Assembly (NCBI GenBank): GCA_046349615.1
Contig: JAXMBZ010000004.1
Span: 124,001 to 188,000, forward strand
DNA: 64,000 nt
Reading direction: 5' to 3'
Source: JADJNY01 sp046349615
Lineage (GTDB): Bacteria; Planctomycetota; UBA1135; GCA-002686595
The notes under the pieces are model-generated. The model searched no databases. It was not told the origin of the DNA and saw only the letters and a program-made list of their open reading frames with translations. A program made the translations under genes and the position numbers. Shown here piece after piece: positions 43,038 through 52,180 of this stretch. Position 1 is the stretch's first letter; every line of letters starts with the position of its first letter.

Positions 43038-44444
43038 GTGCGCCTCGGTCTCACGCTCTTCGCGGTCGCCCTCGCCGCCTCCGCGGGTGCGGCGGTCTGG
43101 CTCGCGTGTCGACCGCAGGGCGCGACGGCGCAGCGCCCGAACGTGCTCGTCGTCGCGGTGGACACGCTGCGCGCCGATCGGCTCGGCTGCCTCGGCAACA
43201 CGCGCGGCTTGACGCCGAACCTCGACCGCCTCGCCGCGAGCGGCGTGCTCTTCGAGCGCGCGTACTCGAGCGCGCCGTGGACGCTGCCGAGCTTCGCGTC
43301 GATGTTCACGTCGCAGGCTCCCGAAGAACACGGGGCCGGCGGACGCGTCGGCGACTTCCGTGCGCTCGACGCGAGCCACGACACGCTCGCCGAGCGCTTC
43401 CGCGACGCCGGCTATGCGACGGGCGCGGTCGTCAACGTCGATTTCCTCGGCCGTGCGTACGGCCTGATGCAGGGCTTCGAGTCCGTCGACGAGCGCTTCT
43501 ACGCGGACAACACGCACCTTCGCGATGCGCGCGGAACGACCGACGCCGCGGTCGCGTTCCTCGATCGCGCGGGGAGCACGCCGTTCCTGCTCCTCGCGCA
43601 CTACTTCGACCCCCACGCGCGCTATGCCCCGCCCGCGGAGTATCGCGCCCGCTTCGCCGATCCCAGGGATCAGAAGGGCTCCGCGTTCGACTTCGGCGCA
43701 CGGGAGCAGGTGACCCTGTGGCGCGCGCGACGCATCCAGCCGACGCCCGACGACTTCCATCGCGCCGAGCTCCTCTACGACGCGGAGGTCGCCTACACCG
43801 ACGCCGAGATCGGTCGCCTCCTGGACGAGCTTTCGCGCCGCGGTCTCGCGCAGAACACGCTCGTGGTGCTCGTCGCCGACCACGGCGAGGAGTTCCTCGA
43901 CCACGGCGACTGGGAGCACGGCCACACGCTCTACGACGAGTTGCTCCACGTCCCGTGGATCCTCGCGCAGCCGGGACGACTCGTGCCGCGCCGCGTCCCC
44001 GAGACCGTGGGCACGATCGACCTCGCGCCGACGCTCGCGGCGTGGTGCGGCGTTCCCGCGTCGCCGTCCTTCCGCGGGCGCGATCTGGCCCCCGCGCTGC
44101 GCGGTGAAGCGCTTCCGCCGAGCGCGCTCCTCGCGTTCGGGAACTTCTGGGGCCCGCCGCTCGAGAGTCTGCGCTCCGACGGGTGGAAGTGGATCGAACA
44201 CCGCGCCGACGCTGCGCGTCCGCCCGAGCTCTTCCACGTCGTCGACGATCCGCGCGAGTCGGTGAATCGTGCCGCGACCGAACGTTCCCGGGCCGAGCAG
44301 CTCGAGCGCGATCTGGAGCTCCTCCGACGCGTGCTCGCCGGGCGCGCGAAGCTCGGGCCGCCCGTCCAGCCGTCGGCGGAGGAGCGGCGCCGCTTGCAGG
44401 GCATGGGCTACGTCGGAGCCGAGGACGATCCCGATGGCAAGTGA
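43038..44444 (+). CDS. Sulfatase-like hydrolase, membrane-anchored or exported, Thr at nucleophile position
   Basis: A 468-residue alkaline-phosphatase-superfamily enzyme with leader LGLTLFAVALAASAGAAVWLAC. Metal motifs: VAVDTLRADRLGCLG (Asp42) and VADHGEEFLDHGDWEHGH. At the nucleophile position, APWTLPSFASMFTS, Thr82 replaces the formylglycine Cys/Ser of true sulfatases. The start GTG at 43038 was preferred because the ATG at 42948 would add an Arg-rich N-terminus and bury the leader. The last 11 bp overlap the GT39/TPR gene, so both are in one operon, which suggests work on a glycan or glycolipid. Confidence 0.85.
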   Translation: MRLGLTLFAVALAASAGAAVWLACRPQGATAQRPNVLVVAVDTLRADRLGCLGNTRGLTPNLDRLAASGVLFERAYSSAPWTLPSFASMFTSQAPEEHGAGGRVGDFRALDASHDTLAERFRDAGYATGAVVNVDFLGRAYGLMQGFESVDERFYADNTHLRDARGTTDAAVAFLDRAGSTPFLLLAHYFDPHARYAPPAEYRARFADPRDQKGSAFDFGAREQVTLWRARRIQPTPDDFHRAELLYDAEVAYTDAEIGRLLDELSRRGLAQNTLVVLVADHGEEFLDHGDWEHGHTLYDELLHVPWILAQPGRLVPRRVPETVGTIDLAPTLAAWCGVPASPSFRGRDLAPALRGEALPPSALLAFGNFWGPPLESLRSDGWKWIEHRADAARPPELFHVVDDPRESVNRAATERSRAEQLERDLELLRRVLAGRAKLGPPVQPSAEERRRLQGMGYVGAEDDPDGK

Positions 44445-46527
44445 GGTCGCACTCGACCTCGATCCCCGCCGCGCACGCGTTGGCTTCGTGCTCGTCTGCG
44501 CGCTCGCGCTCGTCCTGCGCGTCGTCTACGTGCTCCAGGCGCGCTCGAGCCCGCTCTTCGACCACCCGCAGATGGACGCGCTCTACCACGTCGAGTGGGC
44601 GCGGGCCTTCGCTCGCGGCGAGGACTTCCAGCCCGGGCCGTTCTTCCGCGCCCCGCTCTACCCGTGGTTCCTCGGGCTCTGCACGCGGTTCTTCGGCGAG
44701 GATCTCCTGCTGCCGCGGCTCGTGCAGGCCGGATTCGGAACCCTGACCGTCGCGCTCGTGATGCGCGTCGCCGCCCTCGTGTTCGATCGCCGCACGGCGC
44801 TCGTCGCCGGACTCGTCGCCGCGACCTACTGGACGTCGATCTATTTCGAAGGCGAGCTCCTGCTTCCCGTGCTCGAGATGCTCTTCGACCTCGCGGCGAT
44901 CGAGCGCACGCTCGTCGCCGGTCGCGACGGCCGAATTCGCAGTTGGTGCGTCGCCGGCGCGGCCTGGGGCGCGGCGACGCTCGTGCGCCCCAACGTGCTC
45001 GCGTTCGTGCCGCTGATGGTGCTCTGGAGCCTGCGGGGTCCGGAGCGCTTCGGACTCCGCGCGGTCCGGGCCGCGGCCTTCGTCCTCGGGCTCGCGGCGC
45101 TGATCGCGCCGGTCACGCTCTACAACCGCATCGTCGGCCACGACGCGGTGCTCGTGAGCTCGCAGGGCGGCGTCAACTTCTGGATCGGGAACAACCCGTC
45201 GTCGGACGGCTCGTCGGCGATCGTGCCGGGCACGCGCGGGGACTGGTGGGGCGGCTACCACGACGCGATCGCGATCGCGGAGTCCGCGCGCGGGCGCGCG
45301 CTCGCGCCGAGCGAGGTCTCGGCCTTCTACACGGAGCGAGCGCTCACGTGGATGCGCACCGAGCCGATGGCCGCGCTGCGCCATTTCGTGTGGAAGGCGC
45401 GGCTCTTCTGGATGGACTGGGAGCTCGGCAACAACGTCGACGAGCGCTTCTTCGCCCTGCGATACGGCCCCATCCTGCGCTGGCTACCGGTCGGATTCGG
45501 AGCTCTTGCCGCGGCTGGAATCGTCGGACTCCTCCTCGCCTGGCGACGGAGCTGGACCTGCGCACCGCTCCTGCTGTTCGTCCCCGTCTACGCCGGCACC
45601 GTGATCGCGTTCTTCGTGTGCGCCCGGTTCCGCATGCCGATCGTGCCGGTGCTCGCCGTCTTCGCGGGGTCGGCGGCCGTCCACGCCTGGGATGCATGGA
45701 GGTCGGCGCGGCGGCAACTCGCGGTCGCGATCGCGACGGCGATCGCCGCGGCGGGCGTGCTCCTCCATCGCGTGCCGGACTCCGTCGATCGCACCGGCGC
45801 ACAGGGTTGGTGGTTGCTCGGCTCGCTCGCGCTCGAACGCGGAGAGTTCGTCGAGGCCGCGAACTGCTTCGCCGCCGCGCGCGATGCGCGCCCGTCGCTC
45901 GCGCTCGCGCACGAAGGACTCGGGCTCGCGCTCCTCGGCCTCGGTCGCGAAGCGGAGGCCGCGGCGAGCCTGCGCCGCGCCGTCGAACTCGACCCGCACC
46001 TCGCTGCCCGAGCCGCGGACCGGCTGCTCGAGCTCGCGATCGCGCGGGGCGACGATGCGGGAGCGCTCGCGCTCGCGCGGCGAACGGGCGCGGACTTCCC
46101 CTACTCCGCGCGCGGTCCGTACGACGAGAGCCGCGTGCACTTCGCAGCGTACGAACGAGCGCAGGCGCACGGGGACGCCGCGGCGGCTTCGCAGGCCCTC
46201 GAGCGCGCCGAGGCCGCGCTGGCGCGCGCCGCGAATCTCCCGCTCGACGACGACCTGTCCTTCGCCGTGCCGTTCTCCAGCGGGAAGGTCGCGCTCCTGC
46301 GCCGCCGCTTCGAAGCGGCCCGCGCGGCCTTCGAGCAGGCGCTCGCCGCGCGCCCGAACCTCGACGCCGAAGGATGGATGCTCGAGGCGGTGCGCGGCCT
46401 CGTCACCGCTCTCCGCGGCCTGGGGCGAAACGACGAAGCGCTCGCCCGGCTGCACGCGCTCCTGCTCCCGCTGCGGGAAGACGCGCGCGCGCGCGACCTG
46501 GAGCGCGAGCTCAGCGGCGAGCGGTAG
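44434..46527 (+). CDS. GT39-like membrane glycosyltransferase fused to TPR repeats
   Basis: A 697-residue protein. About residues 1-460 carry many membrane helices with the PMT/ArnT-like loop 'MDALYHVEWARAFARG' and FFRAPLYPWFLGL, a possible catalytic acidic site of lipid-linked sugar transferases. About residues 470-690 are helical TPR repeats (GWWLLGSLALERGEFVEAANCFAAARDA, quoted by GWWLLGSLALERGEF; EAEAAASLRRAVELDP). It overlaps the sulfatase-like gene by 11 bp. GT39 enzymes move sugars from polyprenyl phosphate to proteins or lipids outside the membrane. The TPR part may recruit partners. Substrates unknown; similar proteins appear twice more in the window. Confidence 0.8.
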   Translation: MASEVALDLDPRRARVGFVLVCALALVLRVVYVLQARSSPLFDHPQMDALYHVEWARAFARGEDFQPGPFFRAPLYPWFLGLCTRFFGEDLLLPRLVQAGFGTLTVALVMRVAALVFDRRTALVAGLVAATYWTSIYFEGELLLPVLEMLFDLAAIERTLVAGRDGRIRSWCVAGAAWGAATLVRPNVLAFVPLMVLWSLRGPERFGLRAVRAAAFVLGLAALIAPVTLYNRIVGHDAVLVSSQGGVNFWIGNNPSSDGSSAIVPGTRGDWWGGYHDAIAIAESARGRALAPSEVSAFYTERALTWMRTEPMAALRHFVWKARLFWMDWELGNNVDERFFALRYGPILRWLPVGFGALAAAGIVGLLLAWRRSWTCAPLLLFVPVYAGTVIAFFVCARFRMPIVPVLAVFAGSAAVHAWDAWRSARRQLAVAIATAIAAAGVLLHRVPDSVDRTGAQGWWLLGSLALERGEFVEAANCFAAARDARPSLALAHEGLGLALLGLGREAEAAASLRRAVELDPHLAARAADRLLELAIARGDDAGALALARRTGADFPYSARGPYDESRVHFAAYERAQAHGDAAAASQALERAEAALARAANLPLDDDLSFAVPFSSGKVALLRRRFEAARAAFEQALAARPNLDAEGWMLEAVRGLVTALRGLGRNDEALARLHALLLPLREDARARDLERELSGER

Positions 46528-46662
46528 TCCTCCACTGCGCGACGCCGAGCGATTCCCGCCCGACGGGACGCCGTGACGGCGGGGCGGCCCCCTTCGCCGC
46601 CGCGCAGCCCCGTCGGCCGCGAAACGCAGGGTCGGGCGCCGACCGCCGCGAGCGTCGACACG

Positions 46663-46698
46663 AAAAAAGGTGGCGCCCACGCGGGGCGCCACCCTTTT
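46663..46698. terminator. Rho-independent terminator, usable on both strands
   Basis: GGTGGCGCCC (46669-46678) pairs perfectly with GGGCGCCACC (46684-46693) around ACGCG. On the minus strand six T residues follow the stem, which closes the gene at 46729-48276. On the plus strand CTTTTC follows, serving the GT39/TPR gene. Confidence 0.85.
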
Positions 46699-46728
46699 CG
46701 CTTCGGGCCGACCGCGTCGGCTCCGAGA

Positions 46729-48276
46729 TCACCAGGTGATCTGGTAGCCGTTCGCGGTGTTGAACGTGCCGGGCGGGCAGAAGGCCGCGGCCGCGTTGCG
46801 GTAGTACACCGTGTAGTAGCCCGTCAGGCCCGAGCCGACCGGCGTGCCGCCACGGGCGGACAGCGTGATCGTCTGGGTCGAGTCGGGGAAGGCCGAGGTG
46901 CCGGCCACGAGCGGAACCGTGCGGAGACGGATCAGGGTGCCGACCGCGCAACGCACGCCGTCACCGAAGACCACGCCGCCCGCGTCGTCCGTGTCGCCCT
47001 TGAGGAAGATGCTGTTGCCCGTGGCGTTCATGCCCGAGCCCTGGAGCACGACGTTGTCGAGCGCGACCTGGCCGGTGGCCGTGATGTTCGCGCCGTTCGC
47101 GTTGAACGAGCTCGCACAGCCGTTGCCGGGCGCGCCGAAGTTGTTGCAGGGGCAGGCCGTCGTCACGAGCGGGTCGAGACCGTCACCGAAGCAGTACGCG
47201 AGGCCGGGAGCCGGCGGCGTGCACGAGACCTTGGCGTAGAGCTCCATGTGGAAGTTCGCGTAGGCGCCGTCGTTGCCGCCGGAGCCGATCGGACCACCGA
47301 AGAAGTAGCAGCCCGCCGCGGTGGCAGCACCGTTGGGCAGGAAGCCGTTCTCGAAGCGGACGCCGTCGTCGGCGACCATGTCGGTTCCGTCTTCGCCACC
47401 CGGGGTGGGGAAGCCGACCGCGCCGTTCGCCGGGTACGTCGGAGCTGCGGCGCCCGAGGGGCCGTCGAAGCGCGTTCCGTCGTAGCCGGCGGATTCGACC
47501 GTCGTGTTCGGCGGGAACTGCTTCCAGCCGATACCGTTGTGGGCCGTGCCCGAGCCGTCCGCGGGGCAACCCGTCTGGATGAAGCCAGCCCAGGTCGCAG
47601 CGCTCGTGGCGCTGGGGAACGTGAACGTCCACCCGAAGGCGTCGTCCGTGTTGGCGCCGTACGCGCCGTCACCGTCGGCCAGCATGTTGAAGCTGAGCGT
47701 GGCGCCGGCGAGGTCGAGGTTGACGATCCAGCAGCCCAGAGCCGCCGTCGACGCGCGACCGGGGAAGCCCGCGAGCGCGAAGGGGCCGCCCTGCGGCGGC
47801 GCAACGACCGGCGTCGTGCAGGTCGGGTTCCACGACTGGTAGAAGGCGATCGTCATCGACGTCGTCGCACCGACCGAACGCGAGCAGTACCCGATCTGGA
47901 ATCCGTCGATCGTGTAGCTGTTCGCGCAACCGGCGGCCGAGCCCGGCACCGTACCGACCGGAAGAGCGGCCGGGTTCCACACGGTGTTCGGCGAGCTGAG
48001 GCTCGGAACGCGGCCGGAGCACGTGACCGTGAGGCCGCCGTAGCCCGGGAAGTAGTAGCCCGTGGGCAGCGTGCAGTTGTAGACGATGTCGGAACCGGCG
48101 ACGCCCGTGAGCTGCGTGGCCTGGCCGCGCGTCCACGTGCCGGTCGCGAGGTGGTAGACGCCCGCTTGCTTGACGGGCACCGAGACGCGCTCGAATCCGC
48201 GCGTCTCGATCTTCTGCGCGAACGACGCCGCCGAGAGGGCCAGCACGCTCGCTGTGTAGAGCGAAGAACGAAGCAT
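46729..48276 (-). CDS. Secreted protein with shared Cys-rich C-terminal ITW module
   Basis: A 515-residue exported protein: leader LRSSLYTASVLALSAASFAQ, then about 370 residues of Gly/Asn/Ser-rich beta structure with scattered Cys (GTWTRGQATQLTGV, NPTCTTPVVAPPQGG, GFIQTGCPADGSG) that I do not recognise. The last 150 residues are the module also found at 26.7 and 42.9 kb: AYCFGD, CPCNNFGAPGNGC, NSIFLKGD, FGDGVRC, YYTVYYRNAAAAFCPP and NGYQITW. An AGGAG lies 8 bp before the ATG. The gene has three palindromes in its upstream region and a strong terminator behind it. Probably a surface or matrix protein; the first domain is a candidate novel family. Confidence 0.8.
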   Translation of the reverse strand: MLRSSLYTASVLALSAASFAQKIETRGFERVSVPVKQAGVYHLATGTWTRGQATQLTGVAGSDIVYNCTLPTGYYFPGYGGLTVTCSGRVPSLSSPNTVWNPAALPVGTVPGSAAGCANSYTIDGFQIGYCSRSVGATTSMTIAFYQSWNPTCTTPVVAPPQGGPFALAGFPGRASTAALGCWIVNLDLAGATLSFNMLADGDGAYGANTDDAFGWTFTFPSATSAATWAGFIQTGCPADGSGTAHNGIGWKQFPPNTTVESAGYDGTRFDGPSGAAAPTYPANGAVGFPTPGGEDGTDMVADDGVRFENGFLPNGAATAAGCYFFGGPIGSGGNDGAYANFHMELYAKVSCTPPAPGLAYCFGDGLDPLVTTACPCNNFGAPGNGCASSFNANGANITATGQVALDNVVLQGSGMNATGNSIFLKGDTDDAGGVVFGDGVRCAVGTLIRLRTVPLVAGTSAFPDSTQTITLSARGGTPVGSGLTGYYTVYYRNAAAAFCPPGTFNTANGYQITW

Positions 48277-48590
48277 TACGATCTCCTGATGGGTTTCGGA
48301 ATGTGAAGAGAACCTAGTACTAGGGAGTGCCGTCGGCACGACTCACGGCGCCTCCTCGCGAGGAGAACGACGTGCCCATTCCTGCCGGACGGAGTCGACC
48401 CTTGGACGAGGACGGATCCCGTCCGGGTTCCGCGGGGCGACAAGGAAACCTTACCATCGCGATTCCAGCACGGGGAGATGCTGTCCGCGTCCGTCGACGG
48501 GAATCGGAATTCCCTTCCTGCCCCGCTCCGACGGGGAAGTCGCCTTCCCTAGCGGAATTCGTCCCCTCCGATCGGCTCCGAACCGTCCGT
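48277..48590. other. Gene-free upstream region of the secreted protein gene
   Basis: No plausible gene is seen. The stretch nearest the start holds three perfect palindromes (48313-48324, 48327-48339, 48352-48365). Another CTAG-containing site, GCTAGGGA on the minus strand, lies near 48546. No clear -35/-10 pair was found. Confidence 0.5.
48313..48365. promoter_or_regulatory. Cluster of three perfect palindromes
   Basis: CCTAGTACTAGG (48313-48324), GTGCCGTCGGCAC (48327-48339, odd centre) and CTCCTCGCGAGGAG (48352-48365) sit in a row, starting about 37 bp upstream of the ATG at 48276. Each could be an operator half of a dimeric repressor, or they could fold in the mRNA leader. Confidence 0.4.
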
Positions 48591-49259
48591 TCAGGAGCGC
48601 CGATAGGCCGAGCCCGGGACGCCGATCGGGAGCACGACGATCCGCCCCGTCCAGGCCTCGGCTCCGGGGCGAGCGAAGCCGAGCTTGGGCGCCGCGAACG
48701 AGAGCGTGAGTTCGGCGCGGACCGCGGGCTCGCCCGCCTGCCCCGTGTCGGCGTCGAAGCCGGAGGGAAGGTCGAGCGCCGCGACGAACGCCCCGGCCCG
48801 CCTCCGCCGCTCGAGGGCGCGGATCCACGCCGCACAGGGCTCGCGCGGCGGCCCGCTCGCCCCGGTCCCGAGCAGCGCGTCGACGAGGACCGAGCAGGGG
48901 TGGAGGGCGAGTTCTAGTTCTTCCGAGGACGGCGCCTCCAGCACCGGGATCCCGGACCGCGCGAGGATGTCGAACTCGAGGCGTGCCGCGCTGCGGAGAG
49001 TCTCCCGCGGGACCAGTCCGAACACCCGCACCGCGACTCCCGCTGCCGCCAGCCAACGCGCGACGACCGCCCCGTCCCCGCCGTTGTTGCCGGGGCCGCA
49101 GAGCACCCCCACCGTGCGGTTGGAAGCTCCGAGCCGCTCGAACTCCGCGAGCAGCTCGCGCGCCGCACCGGCCCCCGCGTGCTCCATGAGCACCAGACCC
49201 GGGAGGCCGAACTCGACTTCCGCGCGGAGGTCGAGGGCGCGCAACTCCGCGCTCGACAT
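48591..49259 (-). CDS. nnrE: NAD(P)H-hydrate epimerase (YjeF N-terminal domain)
   Basis: A 222-residue repair enzyme that epimerises damaged R-NAD(P)HX to the S form. It starts MSSAELRALDLRAEVEFGLPG, followed by LVLMEHAGAGAARELL, the phosphate-binding loop GVLCGPGNNGGDGAVVARWL, VDALLGTG, and LDLPSGFDADTG. In E. coli this domain is fused to the NAD(P)HX dehydratase (NnrD); here the dehydratase half is absent. I chose the ATG at 49259 because it gives the normal family length; an upstream ATG at 49343 is possible. Divergent from the FecCD permease gene. Confidence 0.9.
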   Translation of the reverse strand: MSSAELRALDLRAEVEFGLPGLVLMEHAGAGAARELLAEFERLGASNRTVGVLCGPGNNGGDGAVVARWLAAAGVAVRVFGLVPRETLRSAARLEFDILARSGIPVLEAPSSEELELALHPCSVLVDALLGTGASGPPREPCAAWIRALERRRRAGAFVAALDLPSGFDADTGQAGEPAVRAELTLSFAAPKLGFARPGAEAWTGRIVVLPIGVPGSAYRRS

Positions 49260-49411
49260 CGGCGTCGCGCTGGCTCCCGGGCGCACCTCCACGGCCCGAG
49301 CATGACCGATGCCCGCCCCGCGCACCACTCCTGCGATTGACATCCCGGGTCGGCGCCGGGGAGCATGCTCCGCCGCCGCGAGCCTCTCCGACTCGGCGCC
49401 GCCGTCCTCCC

Positions 49412-50524
49412 ATGCCCGAATCCTCGACTTCGCACGCGGCCGAGGCGCGGACGGAATCTCCGCGGAGGCGCCGGACCTGGGGCGTCGCGTTCGGGCTGTT
49501 CCTGCTGCTCGGCCTCGTGGGTGCCGCGTTCCTCGTCTTCGGCAGCGCGTCCGCGCGGACCGACCCCGCGCGCGGACTGCGGGCACTCGGCTCCGCGCTC
49601 CTCCTGCGCGACCACGACGATCCAACCGGCGAGACGCTGCTTTGGATGCGCCTCTGGCGCCTCGGGACGGGAGCGGGCGTCGGCGCCGCGCTCGCGTTCG
49701 CGGGTGCGCTGCTGCAGGGGCTCTTCCGCAACGCGCTGGCTTCGCCGTCGGTGCTCGGCGTCACGACGGGTGCGAGCGTGGGCGCCGCGCTCGCCGTCGC
49801 GCTCGCCGCTGGAGTCGGGGGAGCCGGCGCCGCCGGCATCGCGTCCCCCCTCGGCGTGTGGATGGTTCCCTTGTGCGCGTTCGGCGGAGCGCTCGCCGTC
49901 GCGGCCTTCGTCCACAGGATCGCCGCGGCGCGCGGGCGCTTGTCGGTCCCGACGCTGCTGCTCGTCGGACTCGCGATGAACACGTTCCTCGGCGGATTGC
50001 TGAGCCTGATGCAGCAGCTGCTCCTCGATCGCTGGGACGCGCTCCGCAGCATCGTGGCCTGGAATCTCGGGACGCTCGTCGACCGCGGCCCATGGCACGT
50101 CGGCGTCGTGTGGGCGCTCGCGCTCCCCTGCATCGCCGTCGCTCCGCGGATCGGATGGGAGCTCGACCTGCTCCAAGCGGGCGAGGACGATGCTCGTCAA
50201 CTCGGCGTCGACATCGCGCGAGTGCGGCGCGTCGCGTTCCTCGGCGCGACCTTGTGCACCGCCGCGGCGGTCGCCGTCGCCGGACAGATCGCCTTCGTCG
50301 GGCTGATCGTGCCGCACCTCGTGCGCCTCGCCGGCATCGGGGCGCACCGATCCCTCCTCCTCGTCTCCGCGCTCGCGGGCGCCGTCTTCCTCAGCGCGGC
50401 GGACCTGCTCCAGATCGTCGCGTTCGACGATCAACTCGCCCCCGGCGTCGTGATGTCGCTCCTCGGAGGCCCCTTCTTCGTGTGGCTCCTGTGGAAGAAG
50501 CAGCGCGAGATCGCGCTCTGGTGA
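49412..50524 (+). CDS. FecCD-family ABC transporter permease (iron-siderophore/cobalamin type)
   Basis: A 370-residue membrane permease with about ten helices. The family motifs are LAFAGALLQGLFRNALASP, VLGVTTGASVGAALAVAL, TLLLVGLAMN, and the late GQIAFVGLIVPHLVRLAGIGAHR. It would import Fe-siderophore, heme or B12 with an ATP-binding protein and a periplasmic binding protein. Neither partner lies next to it: it is followed 6 bp later by a convergent glycosyltransferase gene. The start was set at MPESSTSHAAE because residues upstream are Arg/Pro-rich. Confidence 0.88.
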   Translation: MPESSTSHAAEARTESPRRRRTWGVAFGLFLLLGLVGAAFLVFGSASARTDPARGLRALGSALLLRDHDDPTGETLLWMRLWRLGTGAGVGAALAFAGALLQGLFRNALASPSVLGVTTGASVGAALAVALAAGVGGAGAAGIASPLGVWMVPLCAFGGALAVAAFVHRIAAARGRLSVPTLLLVGLAMNTFLGGLLSLMQQLLLDRWDALRSIVAWNLGTLVDRGPWHVGVVWALALPCIAVAPRIGWELDLLQAGEDDARQLGVDIARVRRVAFLGATLCTAAAVAVAGQIAFVGLIVPHLVRLAGIGAHRSLLLVSALAGAVFLSAADLLQIVAFDDQLAPGVVMSLLGGPFFVWLLWKKQREIALW

Positions 50525-50530
50525 CGCGCG

Positions 50531-52045
50531 TCAGCGCGCGCCCGCATCGCGTCGGCGATAGACCAGGTAGTCCTGCGCCCAACGCGGCGGGAGCGTGTCG
50601 AGCGCGGGCGACAGCTCGCGCGCGCCGTCCGGACTGAACCGCTCGATGGGTTCGTACTCCGCGAGGAGCTGCGGGTCGGCGTACAGCGGCGCGACGCGGT
50701 CGCGCTCGGCGACGACGAGGAGGTACTCCGGCCGGAACGCGCGGATGATCGCGTTCGGGTGCGGATAGTCGAGCGCGGGCGGCCACGTCAGACCCTCGCT
50801 GTCGAGGACGGTTCCCTTCCACGCCCAACCGATCGCGCCGATGTCCGACGCGAGGATGCGTGCGCCCGGTTCGCGCTGCGAGACGGCGCTCGCCCACTGC
50901 TGCATCGGCGCGTACACGCGGCTCGTCACGGGCGTCGGCCATGAGAGGCTGACGATCGCGACGCCCGCGAGCGCGATCGGGACGAAGACGCGCGGCGCCG
51001 TGAGCTCGATCCAGGCCGCGCGCGGACGGAGCCAGCGTTCGAAGGCGAACTCGGCGCCGGCGCCCAGCGCGAGGAGCGTGCTCGCGAGCGGCACGTAGAA
51101 GTACCAGCCCCACACGTGCGGACGCGCGGCGAGGTAGCTCGCCGTGATCGCGAGACCGAAGGCGACGAACGAGCGCAACGGACCCGGTCGACGGAGCAGG
51201 ACGAAGAACCCGACGCACGCGAGCGGGAACGCGAGCCACAGGAGCGCGTGCGGAGCGAACGACTGTGCGAGGATCGGCTCGATGCGCTCCCACGCGCCCG
51301 CCTTCATGTGCGATTTCGCGAGCACGGACTGCGGGATCGGGAACCCATACGCCCGGTTCAAGATCGCGATCGTCGCGAGGCCGATCGCCGCGACGGGCAC
51401 GCCGAATGCGAGCAACGCGCGCGGACGCCGGAGGAGCTCGAGCACGCACACGCCGACGAGGAGGACGCCCTCCGGACGAACGGTGCACGCGAGCGCGGCG
51501 AACACGCCCGCCCACGCGACGCGGCCCGCGAAGACGAGGCTCGACGCGGCGAGCGCGAGCAGCGCGAAGAGCGGCGCTTCCATCCCGCCGACGCTGATGC
51601 GCGCGAGTTCGGGGAACGCGGCGAAGAGGAGCACGGCGATCGTCGCGCCGAGCCGCCGCAGGCCGAACGCGCGCGCGATCAGCGCGGCCGCTCCGACGTC
51701 GCAGAGCGCGTTCAAGCCGCGCGACACGTCGACGAGGTCGAACGGCAGGTGCCCGAGCACGCCGAGGACGAAGCCGTAGAGCGGCGTCGTCGTGCCGAGC
51801 ACGGGCTCCCACGCGGCGCCCGGATTGAAGACCATCCCGAGGCCTTCGGTCAGGTTGCGCGCGTAGCGGTACGTGATGAAGGCGTCGTCGTAGACCGGGC
51901 ACGCGCGCATCGCGAGGAGCCGGCACACGAGCACGCTCGCGAGCAGGAGCGCGAACTCGAGGCTCGTGAGGCGCTCGCCCACCCGTGTGGGCCGCTCGGG
52001 CGCCACGGTCCCCGTGCGCATCGGGTCGTTCCTGTTCGAACTCAT
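50531..52045 (-). CDS. GT39-like multi-spanning membrane glycosyltransferase
   Basis: A 504-residue protein with about ten membrane helices. The first periplasmic loop carries the acidic CPVYDDAFITYRYARNLTEG (Asp-Asp near the catalytic site of GT39/ArnT-like enzymes), then GTTTPLYGFVLG. A soluble C-terminal part begins near SDIGAIGWAWKG. GT39/GT83-type enzymes move mannosyl or arabinosyl units from polyprenyl phosphate to an acceptor outside the membrane. There is no partner polyprenyl-phosphate transferase nearby. A second Met at about 52021 is a possible start. Confidence 0.78.
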   Translation of the reverse strand: MSSNRNDPMRTGTVAPERPTRVGERLTSLEFALLLASVLVCRLLAMRACPVYDDAFITYRYARNLTEGLGMVFNPGAAWEPVLGTTTPLYGFVLGVLGHLPFDLVDVSRGLNALCDVGAAALIARAFGLRRLGATIAVLLFAAFPELARISVGGMEAPLFALLALAASSLVFAGRVAWAGVFAALACTVRPEGVLLVGVCVLELLRRPRALLAFGVPVAAIGLATIAILNRAYGFPIPQSVLAKSHMKAGAWERIEPILAQSFAPHALLWLAFPLACVGFFVLLRRPGPLRSFVAFGLAITASYLAARPHVWGWYFYVPLASTLLALGAGAEFAFERWLRPRAAWIELTAPRVFVPIALAGVAIVSLSWPTPVTSRVYAPMQQWASAVSQREPGARILASDIGAIGWAWKGTVLDSEGLTWPPALDYPHPNAIIRAFRPEYLLVVAERDRVAPLYADPQLLAEYEPIERFSPDGARELSPALDTLPPRWAQDYLVYRRRDAGAR

Positions 52046-52180
52046 GCGGTTCCCTGATCGGACGCCCGGGCCCCGGGGATGAGCGCGGCACCCGCGCCGG
52101 AGTCTACGGCGGGACGGAGCGCACCTCCACGCGCGCCGGCGGGCTTCTGAGCGGCCCGCCGGCGTGGTACCAGGAAGCGC

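Noticed and set aside
48327..48917. A plus-strand frame of 196 codons upstream of the secreted protein gene
   Set aside because: It runs antisense through the nnrE end, is Arg/Pro-rich and has no homology-like pattern or ribosome-binding site.
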